A stretch of DNA of 8,135 nt, taken from the NCBI GenBank assembly GCA_002305915.1, contig DBRJ01000060.1:1-8135 (forward strand), in the 5' to 3' direction. A program made the position numbers and the translations under genes. Below are positions 1 through 5,831 of this stretch, in pieces. This DNA is from Pelotomaculum sp. UBA1371. Lineage in GTDB: Bacteria; Bacillota; Desulfotomaculia; Desulfotomaculales; Pelotomaculaceae. The notes below the pieces were generated by a model. It ran no database searches. It worked only from the letters and a program-made list of their open reading frames with translations, and was not told the origin of the DNA. Each line of letters opens with the position of its first letter. Position 1 is the first letter of the stretch.

Positions 1-1
1 T

Positions 2-595
2 GATCTGAGCCGGGCTTCCACCTACCTGTCGGAGCCAGGCCTCAATTGCACCTTTTTTGTCAATTATCCGGATGGAATGTCGGGGGTGGTGGAGCGCACC
101 AGTGCCCGGGTGGTTCCCAATGAAACGGTGCGGGTGAGCGAGGTGGAAACCGGTGTTGAACGGGGCGAAGCCTTCGGCTTTGGTTTCCATTATGTGGAGC
201 GTGCGGATGGTACCTATTATATTTTGGATGAAGCCCCCTTTGAGATATTCCCGCTTTTAAAGAATAATTTGAGTGTGGGGCAAACCTGGCACTACCAGGA
301 TGAGTTCGGCAAAATCACCTGGACAGTAGTGGATATGGGCGTGGACCTGGACCTGGGATTTGCCGTTTTTGAGGATTGTCTGCTGGTGAAGGAAGACAAT
401 CAGGCGGCGGGCTTTCAGTCCCTTACGTATTATGCGCCGGGGCTGGGCAGCGTACTGGTTAAGGACATCAGCGGGTCAGTTGACTATTACAAACTGACGG
501 CCCTTACCCGGATAGACGCAACCCAGGCGGCTGCAGTTGTAAAACAGTGGTCTCCCAACTATGCGGAGATTAAGGATGATCGCAACCAGAGTTGA
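2..595 (+). CDS. C-terminal part of an unidentified beta-rich protein (5' end outside window)
   Basis: The frame is open from the left edge of the window, so the ATG at 77 is probably internal and the real start lies upstream; 197 residues are visible. No signal peptide or membrane segment is seen in this part. The sequence alternates short hydrophobic and polar stretches with many Tyr, Val and Gly residues, which suggests beta structure. A GQTWHY motif (about visible residues 93-98) and a YYAPGLGSVLVK stretch (about 143-154) resemble the C-terminal pattern of TapB/DUF-type extracellular beta proteins of Firmicutes, in which a Tyr-Ala-x-Gly-x-Gly strand precedes the end. That link is from memory and weak. 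The stop codon overlaps the first base pairs of an inverted repeat (594-650). The next gene begins about 100 bases downstream with its own ribosome site. No function can be given. Confidence 0.75.
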   Translation, partial: DLSRASTYLSEPGLNCTFFVNYPDGMSGVVERTSARVVPNETVRVSEVETGVERGEAFGFGFHYVERADGTYYILDEAPFEIFPLLKNNLSVGQTWHYQDEFGKITWTVVDMGVDLDLGFAVFEDCLLVKEDNQAAGFQSLTYYAPGLGSVLVKDISGSVDYYKLTALTRIDATQAAAVVKQWSPNYAEIKDDRNQS

Positions 596-650
596 TGGTG
601 TCAAAGTAATTCGGTGTAGGGTGTCAGGAAACGGGTCTCTTGACACCATC
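594..650. repeat. REP-like inverted repeat, two nested hairpins
   Basis: An 11-base arm at 594-604 (GATGGTGTCAA) is the exact reverse complement of 640-650 (TTGACACCATC). A second copy of the left core, GGTGTCA at 620-626, can instead pair with TGACACC at 641-647. That gives a tight hairpin whose stem continues through G-U, G-C and A-U pairs to a CGGG loop. There is no T-tract, so it is not a normal intrinsic terminator. The inner unit (GGTGTCA, a G-rich left side, an ACGGGTCTCT right side, TGACACC) resembles dispersed palindromes that I recall from Clostridia genomes and that may be mobilised by RAYT/IS200-like transposases. That identity is from memory and unverified. No transposase lies in the window. 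Confidence 0.55.
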
Positions 651-697
651 GGGATGGACAATACCGCTCACCCCTCACCAACAAAGGAGGATTTGTA

Positions 698-1582
698 ATG
701 CCGGTTGCTTCAGGCCGGATGGAATTGTGGCGGCGCCTGGCATTGCTGTTTGGCGTTATTACCGGTTTGTCTTTGTTTTTCTATGTGGCGCCGGCCATGG
801 TCAGCGTGACTGCAGTAGATTGGGCACAGGAGCAGGCAGATGAGTTAAGGTCAATTAGCGGGTATGTCAGTCAGGAAAAGCGAAGGTTGAATCAGCTGCC
901 GCTGCTCGACTACATCAAAGAGAAAACCGGTGGTCAGTTGACAGCCGTTGATTCCAGTCAGTGGACGGAGTTTTTCACCCAGGTGCAATTGGCCAGCGGT
1001 GGTCAATATGAAGGGTCAGCCTATGGCAACCGGGTCAGTGATCAAGATAAGGATCCTTTCTGGAAGCCAAAATGGCCGGTGCAGGTCTTCTTCAAGCCTG
1101 ACGAAATACCCTGGGCCGAATGGGGACTTGTTGCGATAGACGGGGATGAAGTTTATGTCAGTAACACGGCTGGCGGCAAAACCTCTTATTTGCTGTTGCG
1201 CTATGAGGATTACAGTACCAGCATATCGGCTATGTCCAAACCATACCGGGTAGCGCCGGACTGGCTTTATCACCCTTATCGCAGCCTGGGTACCGGTGTA
1301 ATGGCTATGGGCTTGCTGCTCTACATATTTTTGCCCCGCCGCAAAAAACAGACGGATGACATTGCTTACTCTACTGGGAGTATACTGGCAGGTGATCTTG
1401 TCGCCTTGATCCTCCTGGTGCCCTTTTATGGGCTGCCTTTTTTAATCAACGGAGGGACAGTACAGGCAATTACAGGTATGTGGCCGATCAGCGCGGCGAT
1501 GTGGTTCCTGGCCGGCTTCTGTATGATATTGCTGTTACTGGGAGCAATATACTCTGTTCAGCGTAATCATCAAGAGAGATGA
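698..1582 (+). CDS. Unidentified membrane protein with four predicted helices
   Basis: 294 residues. The ATG at 698 is preceded by AAAGGAGG (683-690) at a 7-base spacing, which fixes the start. Hydrophobic segments appear at about residues 13-33, 195-212, 228-248 and 264-286. Between the first and second lies a polar domain of about 160 residues, probably outside the membrane. The positive cluster PRRKK (213-217) after helix 2 suggests that loop faces the cytoplasm. I do not recognise the family and see no catalytic motif. The last helix is followed by only about eight residues. A cytoplasmic-looking zinc-ribbon coding remnant starts in another frame over these codons (1563-1793), so the protein may have lost a C-terminal extension through a frameshift. 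It follows the REP-like repeat and precedes no clearly co-transcribed intact gene. Confidence 0.8.
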   Translation: MPVASGRMELWRRLALLFGVITGLSLFFYVAPAMVSVTAVDWAQEQADELRSISGYVSQEKRRLNQLPLLDYIKEKTGGQLTAVDSSQWTEFFTQVQLASGGQYEGSAYGNRVSDQDKDPFWKPKWPVQVFFKPDEIPWAEWGLVAIDGDEVYVSNTAGGKTSYLLLRYEDYSTSISAMSKPYRVAPDWLYHPYRSLGTGVMAMGLLLYIFLPRRKKQTDDIAYSTGSILAGDLVALILLVPFYGLPFLINGGTVQAITGMWPISAAMWFLAGFCMILLLLGAIYSVQRNHQER

Positions 1583-1793
1583 CGGCAAGATTTACACTAA
1601 AAGCGCCGAAGATGACGATACTGTTTTTAATTACTACCAAATAGGTGACAAAGTTCGGCATCATGGTGGGTTGAATTCAATTGAAAAATACGATAAATCC
1701 GGGGATGAAATTATCTTTTGTAACGCTTGCACTTATTTAAACGACATAAAGGATGACTTATGCATAAAGTGCAAGTGTCCATTGCTGAAATAG
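1563..1793 (+). pseudogene. Out-of-frame coding remnant with C-terminal zinc ribbon
   Basis: This frame is open from 1527 to the TAG at 1791-1793, but it has no ATG, GTG or TTG start. Read from 1563 it gives 76 residues that look like genuine protein: VIIKRDDGKIY, then KSAEDDDTVFNYYQIGDKVRHH, then a zinc-ribbon tail with CNAC (residues 53-56) and CIKC (67-70), ending KCPLLK. The CxxC-x10-CxxC spacing fits a structural zinc site. It overlaps the last seven codons of the membrane-protein gene in the +1 frame. Either a one-base indel separated it from that gene, or it is the 3' end of a different gene joined here by deletion. Its base composition looks more AT-rich than the upstream gene, which favours a join. 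A CTG at 1554, nine bases after GGAG (1541-1544), is a far-fetched possible start. Confidence 0.55.
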
Positions 1794-1885
1794 TAAAAGT
1801 GGCTTTGCAATCAAATGTTATCATTTATTAAATTTGACTACCATATTAAATTAGGTTATCATGCCGCTGACGCCAGCAGAAGGGC

Positions 1886-1900
1886 TAAAATTCAATTTTA
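1886..1900. promoter_or_regulatory. 15-base AT-rich palindrome
   Basis: TAAAATT (1886-1892) and AATTTTA (1894-1900) are exact reverse complements around a single central C. It lies ten bases before the stem-loop at 1910-1931. It could be a protein-binding site, or chance in AT-rich DNA. The rest of 1794-2135 shows no recognisable gene. Confidence 0.2.
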
Positions 1901-1909
1901 AGGATACGA

Positions 1910-1940
1910 AAGCCGGGATTTAACCCGGCTTATTACTTCC
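1910..1940 (+). terminator. Probable transcription terminator, weak T-tract
   Basis: AAGCCGGG (1910-1917) pairs perfectly with CCCGGCTT (1924-1931) around a 6-base loop ATTTAA. The downstream sequence TATTACTTCC is only moderately T-rich, so termination strength is uncertain. It lies about 115 bases after the zinc-ribbon remnant stop and would close that transcription unit. Confidence 0.5.
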
Positions 1941-2135
1941 CCTCCTGTTCGAAAAAACTCTGCAAATCGAAGCTAAGGTGAAAGGCGGCAAGGCGAACAT
2001 AAATTATATGACATTCTCCTTGTTTAGAAGGATTTCTTGGTTACTTCAAGAACTATGAGTTGAGCTATGGCTCGAACCATCCGGGTGCCGGCGGAACTTT
2101 CTTCTAATGAACAAAAAGTAATTGGAGATGAAAAC

Positions 2136-2342
2136 ATGAAAGAACTAGTAATTGCAATGATGTTAGTTATCGGGTTTTGCCTGGTTTATTATTTTCTGAA
2201 AAACAGGATGTCCGGTAATTATTCTTCAGATTCAAACAGTAAGTTCCTTTGTGACAGCTGTGCCTATGACTATGATCGCGCCTGCCACAACAGGGAACGT
2301 CCTAACGTTAAGAGTTGTAATCAATATAAGAAACGTTATTAA
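2136..2342 (+). CDS. Small one-helix membrane protein with cysteine-rich tail
   Basis: 68 residues. I choose the ATG at 2136 because GGAG (2124-2127) sits 8 bases upstream; the in-frame ATG at 2067 has no ribosome site and adds an unlikely N-terminus. Residues 4-21 form one hydrophobic helix. A short Ser/Asn-rich linker follows, then a tail with four cysteines (C39, C42, C50, C61) in a C-x2-C-x7-C-x10-C pattern, with H51 next to C50 and a basic end (YKKRY). The tail could bind a metal such as zinc or iron, or form disulphides if exported; the residues alone do not decide. There is no lipobox. I do not recognise a named family. The gene stands alone between a stem-loop upstream and a 480-base AT-rich gap downstream. 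Confidence 0.7.
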   Translation: MKELVIAMMLVIGFCLVYYFLKNRMSGNYSSDSNSKFLCDSCAYDYDRACHNRERPNVKSCNQYKKRY

Positions 2343-2510
2343 TTTAAATGTAACTGTACTCTGTTAAAAATGGGAAGCCGTCAGTTTTACAGCGTGAATG
2401 TAAACCTACCGGTAGATGTCCAAACAGGTCTTAAGCTAATTTTTTAATGAGCCTTGAAATAAACTTGACTTTTTAATATTATTGTGAACCTTTTTAATGT
2501 ATACTTTGCT

Positions 2511-2561
2511 ATTAATCAAGTTTCTCCCCTTTAGACGTTCTTCTAACCAGTCTTGATTAAT
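2511..2561. repeat. 10-base inverted repeat enclosing a second hairpin
   Basis: ATTAATCAAG (2511-2520) is the exact reverse complement of CTTGATTAAT (2552-2561). Inside the 31-base spacer, TTAGA (2531-2535) pairs with TCTAA (2542-2546) around a 6-base loop. The two-tier structure could be an RNA fold, a binding site or a relic of a small mobile element. No T-tract follows, so it is not a standard terminator. Confidence 0.4.
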
Positions 2562-2607
2562 TAATATTTAAATTAATAATGTAAATTTTTGCATATGCAT
2601 GAAGTTT

Positions 2608-2627
2608 CCGGTTTGACCGGTTTTTTT
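2608..2627 (+). terminator. Short intrinsic terminator
   Basis: CCGGT (2608-2612) and ACCGG (2616-2620) form a 5-base-pair, GC-rich stem with a TTG loop, followed directly by seven Ts (2621-2627). The stem is short but the geometry is right. It may end the transcript of the 68-residue gene, or act as an attenuator upstream of the lipoprotein gene. Confidence 0.5.
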
Positions 2628-2825
2628 AATGCTTAACTTGATTCAGGGCCAGGTTTTTAAGCCAGTTTCACGAAAAATTTTGTCAATAAAAAGAGGAACA
2701 TCAATTTTCATCGTGAATTGTAAAAGAATAATATATTTCAAACTAAAGGAAGGTGTCTTAAAGATTATCAGAACAATGAATCTTAACGTTGATTGCATTC
2801 ATTGAATTGACAGGAGTGACGAAAA

Positions 2826-3893
2826 ATGAACAGGAACGTATTGATTATTATATGGTTAATAATGGTAACGTTGCTCTTAGCTGCAGCTTCTGGTTGCAGC
2901 AGTATTTTCGATCCCACCGGCAGCCGGAAACAGGATAGTGAACCGCTAAAGGTGGGGCTGGTTCTGGATGTCGGCGGCCGCGGCGACCTGGCATTTAATG
3001 ATGCGGCCTATAATGGGTTGCAAAAAGTCCAGAAAGAATTCGGCACCCATGTTCAGGTGCAATGCGTGGAACCGCTGGAAGAAGCCGACAGGGAAAAGTT
3101 GCTCCGCTCCCTGGCTCAGGAAAAGTATGATCTTGTGCTGGGTATGGGACAATTTTTTACCAGTATAATGGAAGAGGTAGCCCTTGATTACCCTTTAACC
3201 AGATTTGTTTTAATTGATGCTTATATCGAAGGCCTCAAGTCAAACAACAATATCAGTTGCTTTACATTTAGAGAGCATGAAGGCGCTTTCCTGGCCGGTG
3301 CAGCTGCTGCCATGAAGACAAAAAGCGGGAAAATTGGTTTTATCGGCGGCATCCCTGCGCCCGCTATTGAAAGATTTGAAGCAGGTTATATAGCCGGGGC
3401 AAAGTATGTGAAACCGGATATAGTTGTGATTTCCAGCTATGTAGGAACAGGGCTGGAGGGCTTTCGCAGTCCGGAAAAAGCCGGAGAGCTGGCTGCCGGG
3501 CAGATGGATAGCGGCGCCGATGTCATTTACCACGCTGCAGGAAAATCGGGTAATGGTGTCAATGAAGTTGTCACTTCCCGGGGCAGGCTGGTTATCGGGG
3601 AAGATGTGGACCAGACTTTAACTCTACCTAAAGAGCAGCAGGTCTATGTCTTGACCAGCGTTATCAAGGGCGTGGGCAAAGCTGTTTATGACAGTGTCAA
3701 CCTCCAGATGAAGGGTGAGTTGGCCGGTGGTTACTATGAGTACGGGCTGAAGGACGATGGCGTTTATTATGCCGAAAACAGTATTAACAAAGCCTTGCTG
3801 GCGGATTTGAAACCCCGTCTGGATAAGATTAAAACCGGTATTATCAGCGGGGAAATAAAAGTCCCCCCAAATAAACAGGAACTTCAAAAGTAA
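2826..3893 (+). CDS. BMP-family substrate-binding lipoprotein (PnrA/TmpC/Med type)
   Basis: 355 residues; the ATG follows AGGAGTGA (2812-2819) at a 6-base spacing. The signal peptide (residues 1-23) ends in the lipobox ASGC with lipid-bearing C24, so the protein is probably anchored on the outer face of the membrane. The BMP (basic membrane protein) fold is recognisable: KVGLVLDVGGRGDLAFNDAAY (42-62), GKIGFIGG (168-175), RFEAGYIAGA (183-192), DVIYHAAGKSGNGV (232-245), and VYVLTSVIKGVGKAVYDSV (273-291). Family members bind purine nucleosides and deliver them to an ABC transporter; other members, such as Bacillus Med, have regulatory roles. The ligand here is not known. The ATPase and two permease genes that normally follow are absent: the gene is flanked by AT-rich gaps and closed by a terminator at 4006-4044. 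It may therefore be a sensor, or serve a transporter encoded elsewhere. Confidence 0.9.
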   Translation: MNRNVLIIIWLIMVTLLLAAASGCSSIFDPTGSRKQDSEPLKVGLVLDVGGRGDLAFNDAAYNGLQKVQKEFGTHVQVQCVEPLEEADREKLLRSLAQEKYDLVLGMGQFFTSIMEEVALDYPLTRFVLIDAYIEGLKSNNNISCFTFREHEGAFLAGAAAAMKTKSGKIGFIGGIPAPAIERFEAGYIAGAKYVKPDIVVISSYVGTGLEGFRSPEKAGELAAGQMDSGADVIYHAAGKSGNGVNEVVTSRGRLVIGEDVDQTLTLPKEQQVYVLTSVIKGVGKAVYDSVNLQMKGELAGGYYEYGLKDDGVYYAENSINKALLADLKPRLDKIKTGIISGEIKVPPNKQELQK

Positions 3894-4005
3894 AAGTAAA
3901 GACAAGAAGTGGGCTGCCGGAGACTCATAAAAAAATTAAAAAGGATCTATTGTCATCATCAAAAATTGCAATTGAAAACTATTTAAGCATGCCGATTACG
4001 TTATG

Positions 4006-4044
4006 ATTGCACATTCCAGGTGTTTGGAGTGTGCAGTTTTTATT
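4006..4044 (+). terminator. Intrinsic terminator after the BMP lipoprotein gene
   Basis: TGCACATTCC (4008-4017) pairs with GGAGTGTGCA (4026-4035), ten pairs with one G-U, around an 8-base loop, followed by GTTTTTATT. It is the best terminator in the window and lies about 110 bases beyond the lipoprotein stop. Confidence 0.8.
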
Positions 4045-4325
4045 GTACTATCAGGTGTGCTTTTGAGCACCGGCTAAATGCTGTCAAAACTTACCGGGTG
4101 TGTTTTGCAACATCGTTAAAAGGCATAAGACTAAAATGGATTTAAAGATCGAACCGCAAGAAACTGCATTCTACATTAAACTTAGATTACCCGATAACGG
4201 TGTCATTGTGATTAATGGTTATTTTTAATAATATCTGTAAAATGTTGCAGAAGGATCTTTCTGTTTATCCTTTTAAGATCACAATCTACAGCGCTGTTCG
4301 AAAATATTTAAGAAACTTGAAGGCA

Positions 4326-4358
4326 TTGATATTGTTATATGCTATTATGCGGTATAAT
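4326..4358 (+). promoter_or_regulatory. Promoter-like site with perfect TATAAT
   Basis: A consensus -10 TATAAT lies at 4353-4358. The possible -35 boxes are TTGATA (4326-4331, spacing 21) or TTGTTA (4332-4337, spacing 15); neither spacing is ideal. It would start transcription about 200 bases before the pseudouridine synthase gene. A second TATAAT at 4533-4538, close to that gene, lacks a matching -35. Confidence 0.35.
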
Positions 4359-4563
4359 AGTGTTAAGGATGCAAAGCAACAAACAACTCAATTAATAAGT
4401 GGAAAAGAAGAGGGTAAAGATGTAATCTGTCGAGTAATAGAATCTATTGATCCAACAGGCCAATGTAGCAAGAATCGTGCCCTGGACAATCTTTAGTAAT
4501 TGAAAAAAACCAGTAACAGATTCCCCGGTAATTATAATGCTTACATAATTAGAGGAGTATGGA

Positions 4564-5439
4564 TTGAAACTTGAGCGTCAGGTGACTGCGGCAGAAGCAG
4601 GTCTCAGCATAGAACAATTTTTGAGAAATGTGCTCGGTTTTTCCCGGAGCATGATCCGAAGATTGAAACGCCTGTCCGGCGTGCTGTTAAACGGTCAGCC
4701 TGTTATTCTGAGCAGGCGCCTGCAGGATGGAGACAGGATAAGTATAGCATTGCGGTTTGATGAATTTACCAATGTGCTTCCCCAGCCCATACCCATTGCT
4801 TTTGTATTTGAAGACGGGCATATTCTGGTTGTAAATAAACCACCGGACATGCTTGTTCACCCTATAAAATACGAACAGGAAAATACGCTGGCCAATGCAG
4901 TTTTACATTACTACCTTGAAAAGGGTATAGAAGCAGCTTTTCGCCCGATATCACGATTGGACCGGAATACCTCCGGTTTGGTTGTTATAGCAAAACACGC
5001 TTATGCCGCCTTCCGGTTGGGGCAACAATTGTCCAACGGCGGGCTGCAGCGGGAATACTTCGCTGTAGTACATGGTTTGATTGCGCAGGAGCAGGGCTTA
5101 ATTGACCTGCCCATAGCCCGGAGTGATGACAGCAGGGTAAAACGAAAGGTTTGTCCTGACGGCAAGAAGGCTTTAACATATTACACCGTACTTAAATATT
5201 TGACTGATGCAACATTTCTAAAGCTGCGCCTGGCAACGGGGCGCACCCATCAGATCAGGGTTCATCTGAGCCATATCGGGCATCCGCTGGTGGGGGACGC
5301 GCTCTATGGCGGGCGGGAGGAAGGGATTAGCAGGCAGGCTTTACATTGTTGCCGGATAAGCTTAACGCATCCGGTTACCGGCGAAGGATTGACATTGGAA
5401 GCTCCGTTACCCGGGGATATGCAAAAACTGATCAACTAA
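4564..5439 (+). CDS. RluA-family 23S rRNA pseudouridine synthase
   Basis: 291 residues, near the usual length of RluC/RluD-type enzymes. The start is TTG: AGAGGAG (4551-4557) sits 6 bases before it, and the nearby ATG at 4559 meets a stop within two codons. An S4-like RNA-binding domain spans about residues 13-65 (RSMIRRLKRLSGVLLNGQPV and a following DGDRI turn). The catalytic domain follows, with VVNKPPDMLVHP (89-100), the active-site motif RLDRNTSGL (131-139) with catalytic Asp133, and the C-terminal motif GRTHQIRVHLSHIGHPLVGD (226-245). The enzyme isomerises uridine to pseudouridine in RNA, most likely large-subunit rRNA, in the cytoplasm. Which uridine it targets cannot be read from the sequence, so I assign no symbol. 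The gene stands alone after a long gap; a possible small ORF follows 18 bases after its stop. Confidence 0.93.
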   Translation: MKLERQVTAAEAGLSIEQFLRNVLGFSRSMIRRLKRLSGVLLNGQPVILSRRLQDGDRISIALRFDEFTNVLPQPIPIAFVFEDGHILVVNKPPDMLVHPIKYEQENTLANAVLHYYLEKGIEAAFRPISRLDRNTSGLVVIAKHAYAAFRLGQQLSNGGLQREYFAVVHGLIAQEQGLIDLPIARSDDSRVKRKVCPDGKKALTYYTVLKYLTDATFLKLRLATGRTHQIRVHLSHIGHPLVGDALYGGREEGISRQALHCCRISLTHPVTGEGLTLEAPLPGDMQKLIN

Positions 5440-5457
5440 GATTAAGGAGACGGTTCA

Positions 5458-5574
5458 TTGAATTCTTTTAAAGAATCTGCTCCCGCAAAACCAGCAACTG
5501 CTCTTTTATCCAGTTATTACCCTTTTCCATTCACACGTTTTTATTGTCCTGAACAGAATAATCACCTATGCTAA
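5458..5574 (+). CDS. Possible 38-residue ORF with TTG start
   Basis: AAGGAGA (5444-5450) lies 7 bases before a TTG at 5458, only 18 bases after the pseudouridine synthase stop, as for a translationally coupled gene. The frame runs 38 codons to TAA at 5572-5574. The product (starting MNSFKESAPAK, containing YYPFPFTRFYC) resembles nothing I know and has no membrane segment. It may be a genuine microprotein, the decayed head of a lost gene that left its ribosome site behind, or chance. The good ribosome site is the only support. Confidence 0.25.
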   Translation: MNSFKESAPAKPATALLSSYYPFPFTRFYCPEQNNHLC

Positions 5575-5752
5575 GATATTTTGTAAAAACAATACTGAAC
5601 TTGGAGACGTTTTGTGTTAAAATCTTTGTAGACAAAATATTGATTACCCAAGAACGGACAAATATTGCTGAAATCATAACAGCTTGTTAAGTTGCCAATC
5701 TCCTGGCTGCGCCCTGTTGTTCAGCCCGGCTGCTTTTACTGCCCGGTTTCTC
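5575..5752. other. Gap before the rtcB promoter
   Basis: Taken with the doubtful small ORF before it, the gap between the pseudouridine synthase and rtcB is about 390 bases. This part holds a 6-base inverted repeat TTTTGT/ACAAAA (5610-5615, 5632-5637) and two GCCCGG direct copies near 5724 and 5741. No gene, clear terminator or known riboswitch was seen. Confidence 0.4.
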
Positions 5753-5780
5753 TAGACAGACAGTGTTTACCTGTCATAAT
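5753..5780 (+). promoter_or_regulatory. rtcB promoter (extended -10) with internal palindrome
   Basis: A -35 box TAGACA (5753-5758, 5 of 6 to consensus) is 16 bases from a -10 CATAAT (5775-5780, 5 of 6). TG at 5772-5773 in the right place makes it an extended -10 promoter of the housekeeping sigma type. Transcription would start about 45 bases before the rtcB ATG. Between the boxes lies GACAG-N7-CTGTC (5759-5763 and 5771-5775), an operator-like palindrome placed where a bound protein would block RNA polymerase. Confidence 0.55.
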
Positions 5781-5831
5781 TCCTTTAGAAATCAGCAGTA
5801 TGATTGCGTTGAGGACTGAGAGGTTTTTTAT

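Larger units (their letters stand above)
2343..2825. other. AT-rich gap without a gene; several palindromes
   Basis: No ORF with a ribosome site is seen here. The stretch holds a 10-base perfect palindrome CTACCGGTAG (2406-2415), two copies of CTTTTTAAT 21 bases apart (2469-2477 and 2490-2498), a long inverted repeat (2511-2561), the palindrome TGCATATGCA (2590-2599) and a small terminator (2608-2627). The leader of the downstream lipoprotein gene (about 2630-2825) shows an AAAGGAAGG ribosome-like site at 2745-2753 with no credible start after it. No riboswitch consensus that I know, including the purine type, is visible. Confidence 0.5.
3894..4563. other. 670-base gap without a supported gene
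   Basis: It contains the lipoprotein-gene terminator (4006-4044), a weak GGTGTGC/GAGCACC hairpin (4054-4071), and a promoter-like TATAAT (4353-4358). The only sizeable open frame (4215-4496, 93 codons) has no ribosome site, is AT-rich, shows no recognisable protein features and contains the promoter-like site, so I do not call it. A short transcript starting near 4365 could be a small RNA or the leader of the pseudouridine synthase gene. Confidence 0.45.

Noticed and set aside
2067..2135. Upstream ATG extending the 68-residue protein to 91 residues
   Set aside because: There is no ribosome site before 2067, while GGAG is well placed for 2136, and the extra N-terminus would displace the membrane helix from the start.
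2776..2805. Nine-codon leader peptide before the lipoprotein gene
   Set aside because: The ribosome-like site AAAGGAAGG is about 22 bases away, too far, and no attenuator follows.
2343..2825. Purine-type riboswitch upstream of the nucleoside-binding-like lipoprotein
   Set aside because: I searched for the conserved purine-aptamer core by eye and did not find it; the hairpins present do not match that layout.
4215..4496. 93-codon ORF in the gap before the pseudouridine synthase
   Set aside because: It has no ribosome site, is AT-rich like the intergenic DNA around it, shows no recognisable motif, and contains a promoter-like site.
5700..5725. Sigma-54 promoter for rtcB, as in RtcR-controlled systems
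   Set aside because: TGGC at 5704-5707 lacks a GC at the required spacing, and no RtcR-like gene is present; a housekeeping-type promoter fits better.
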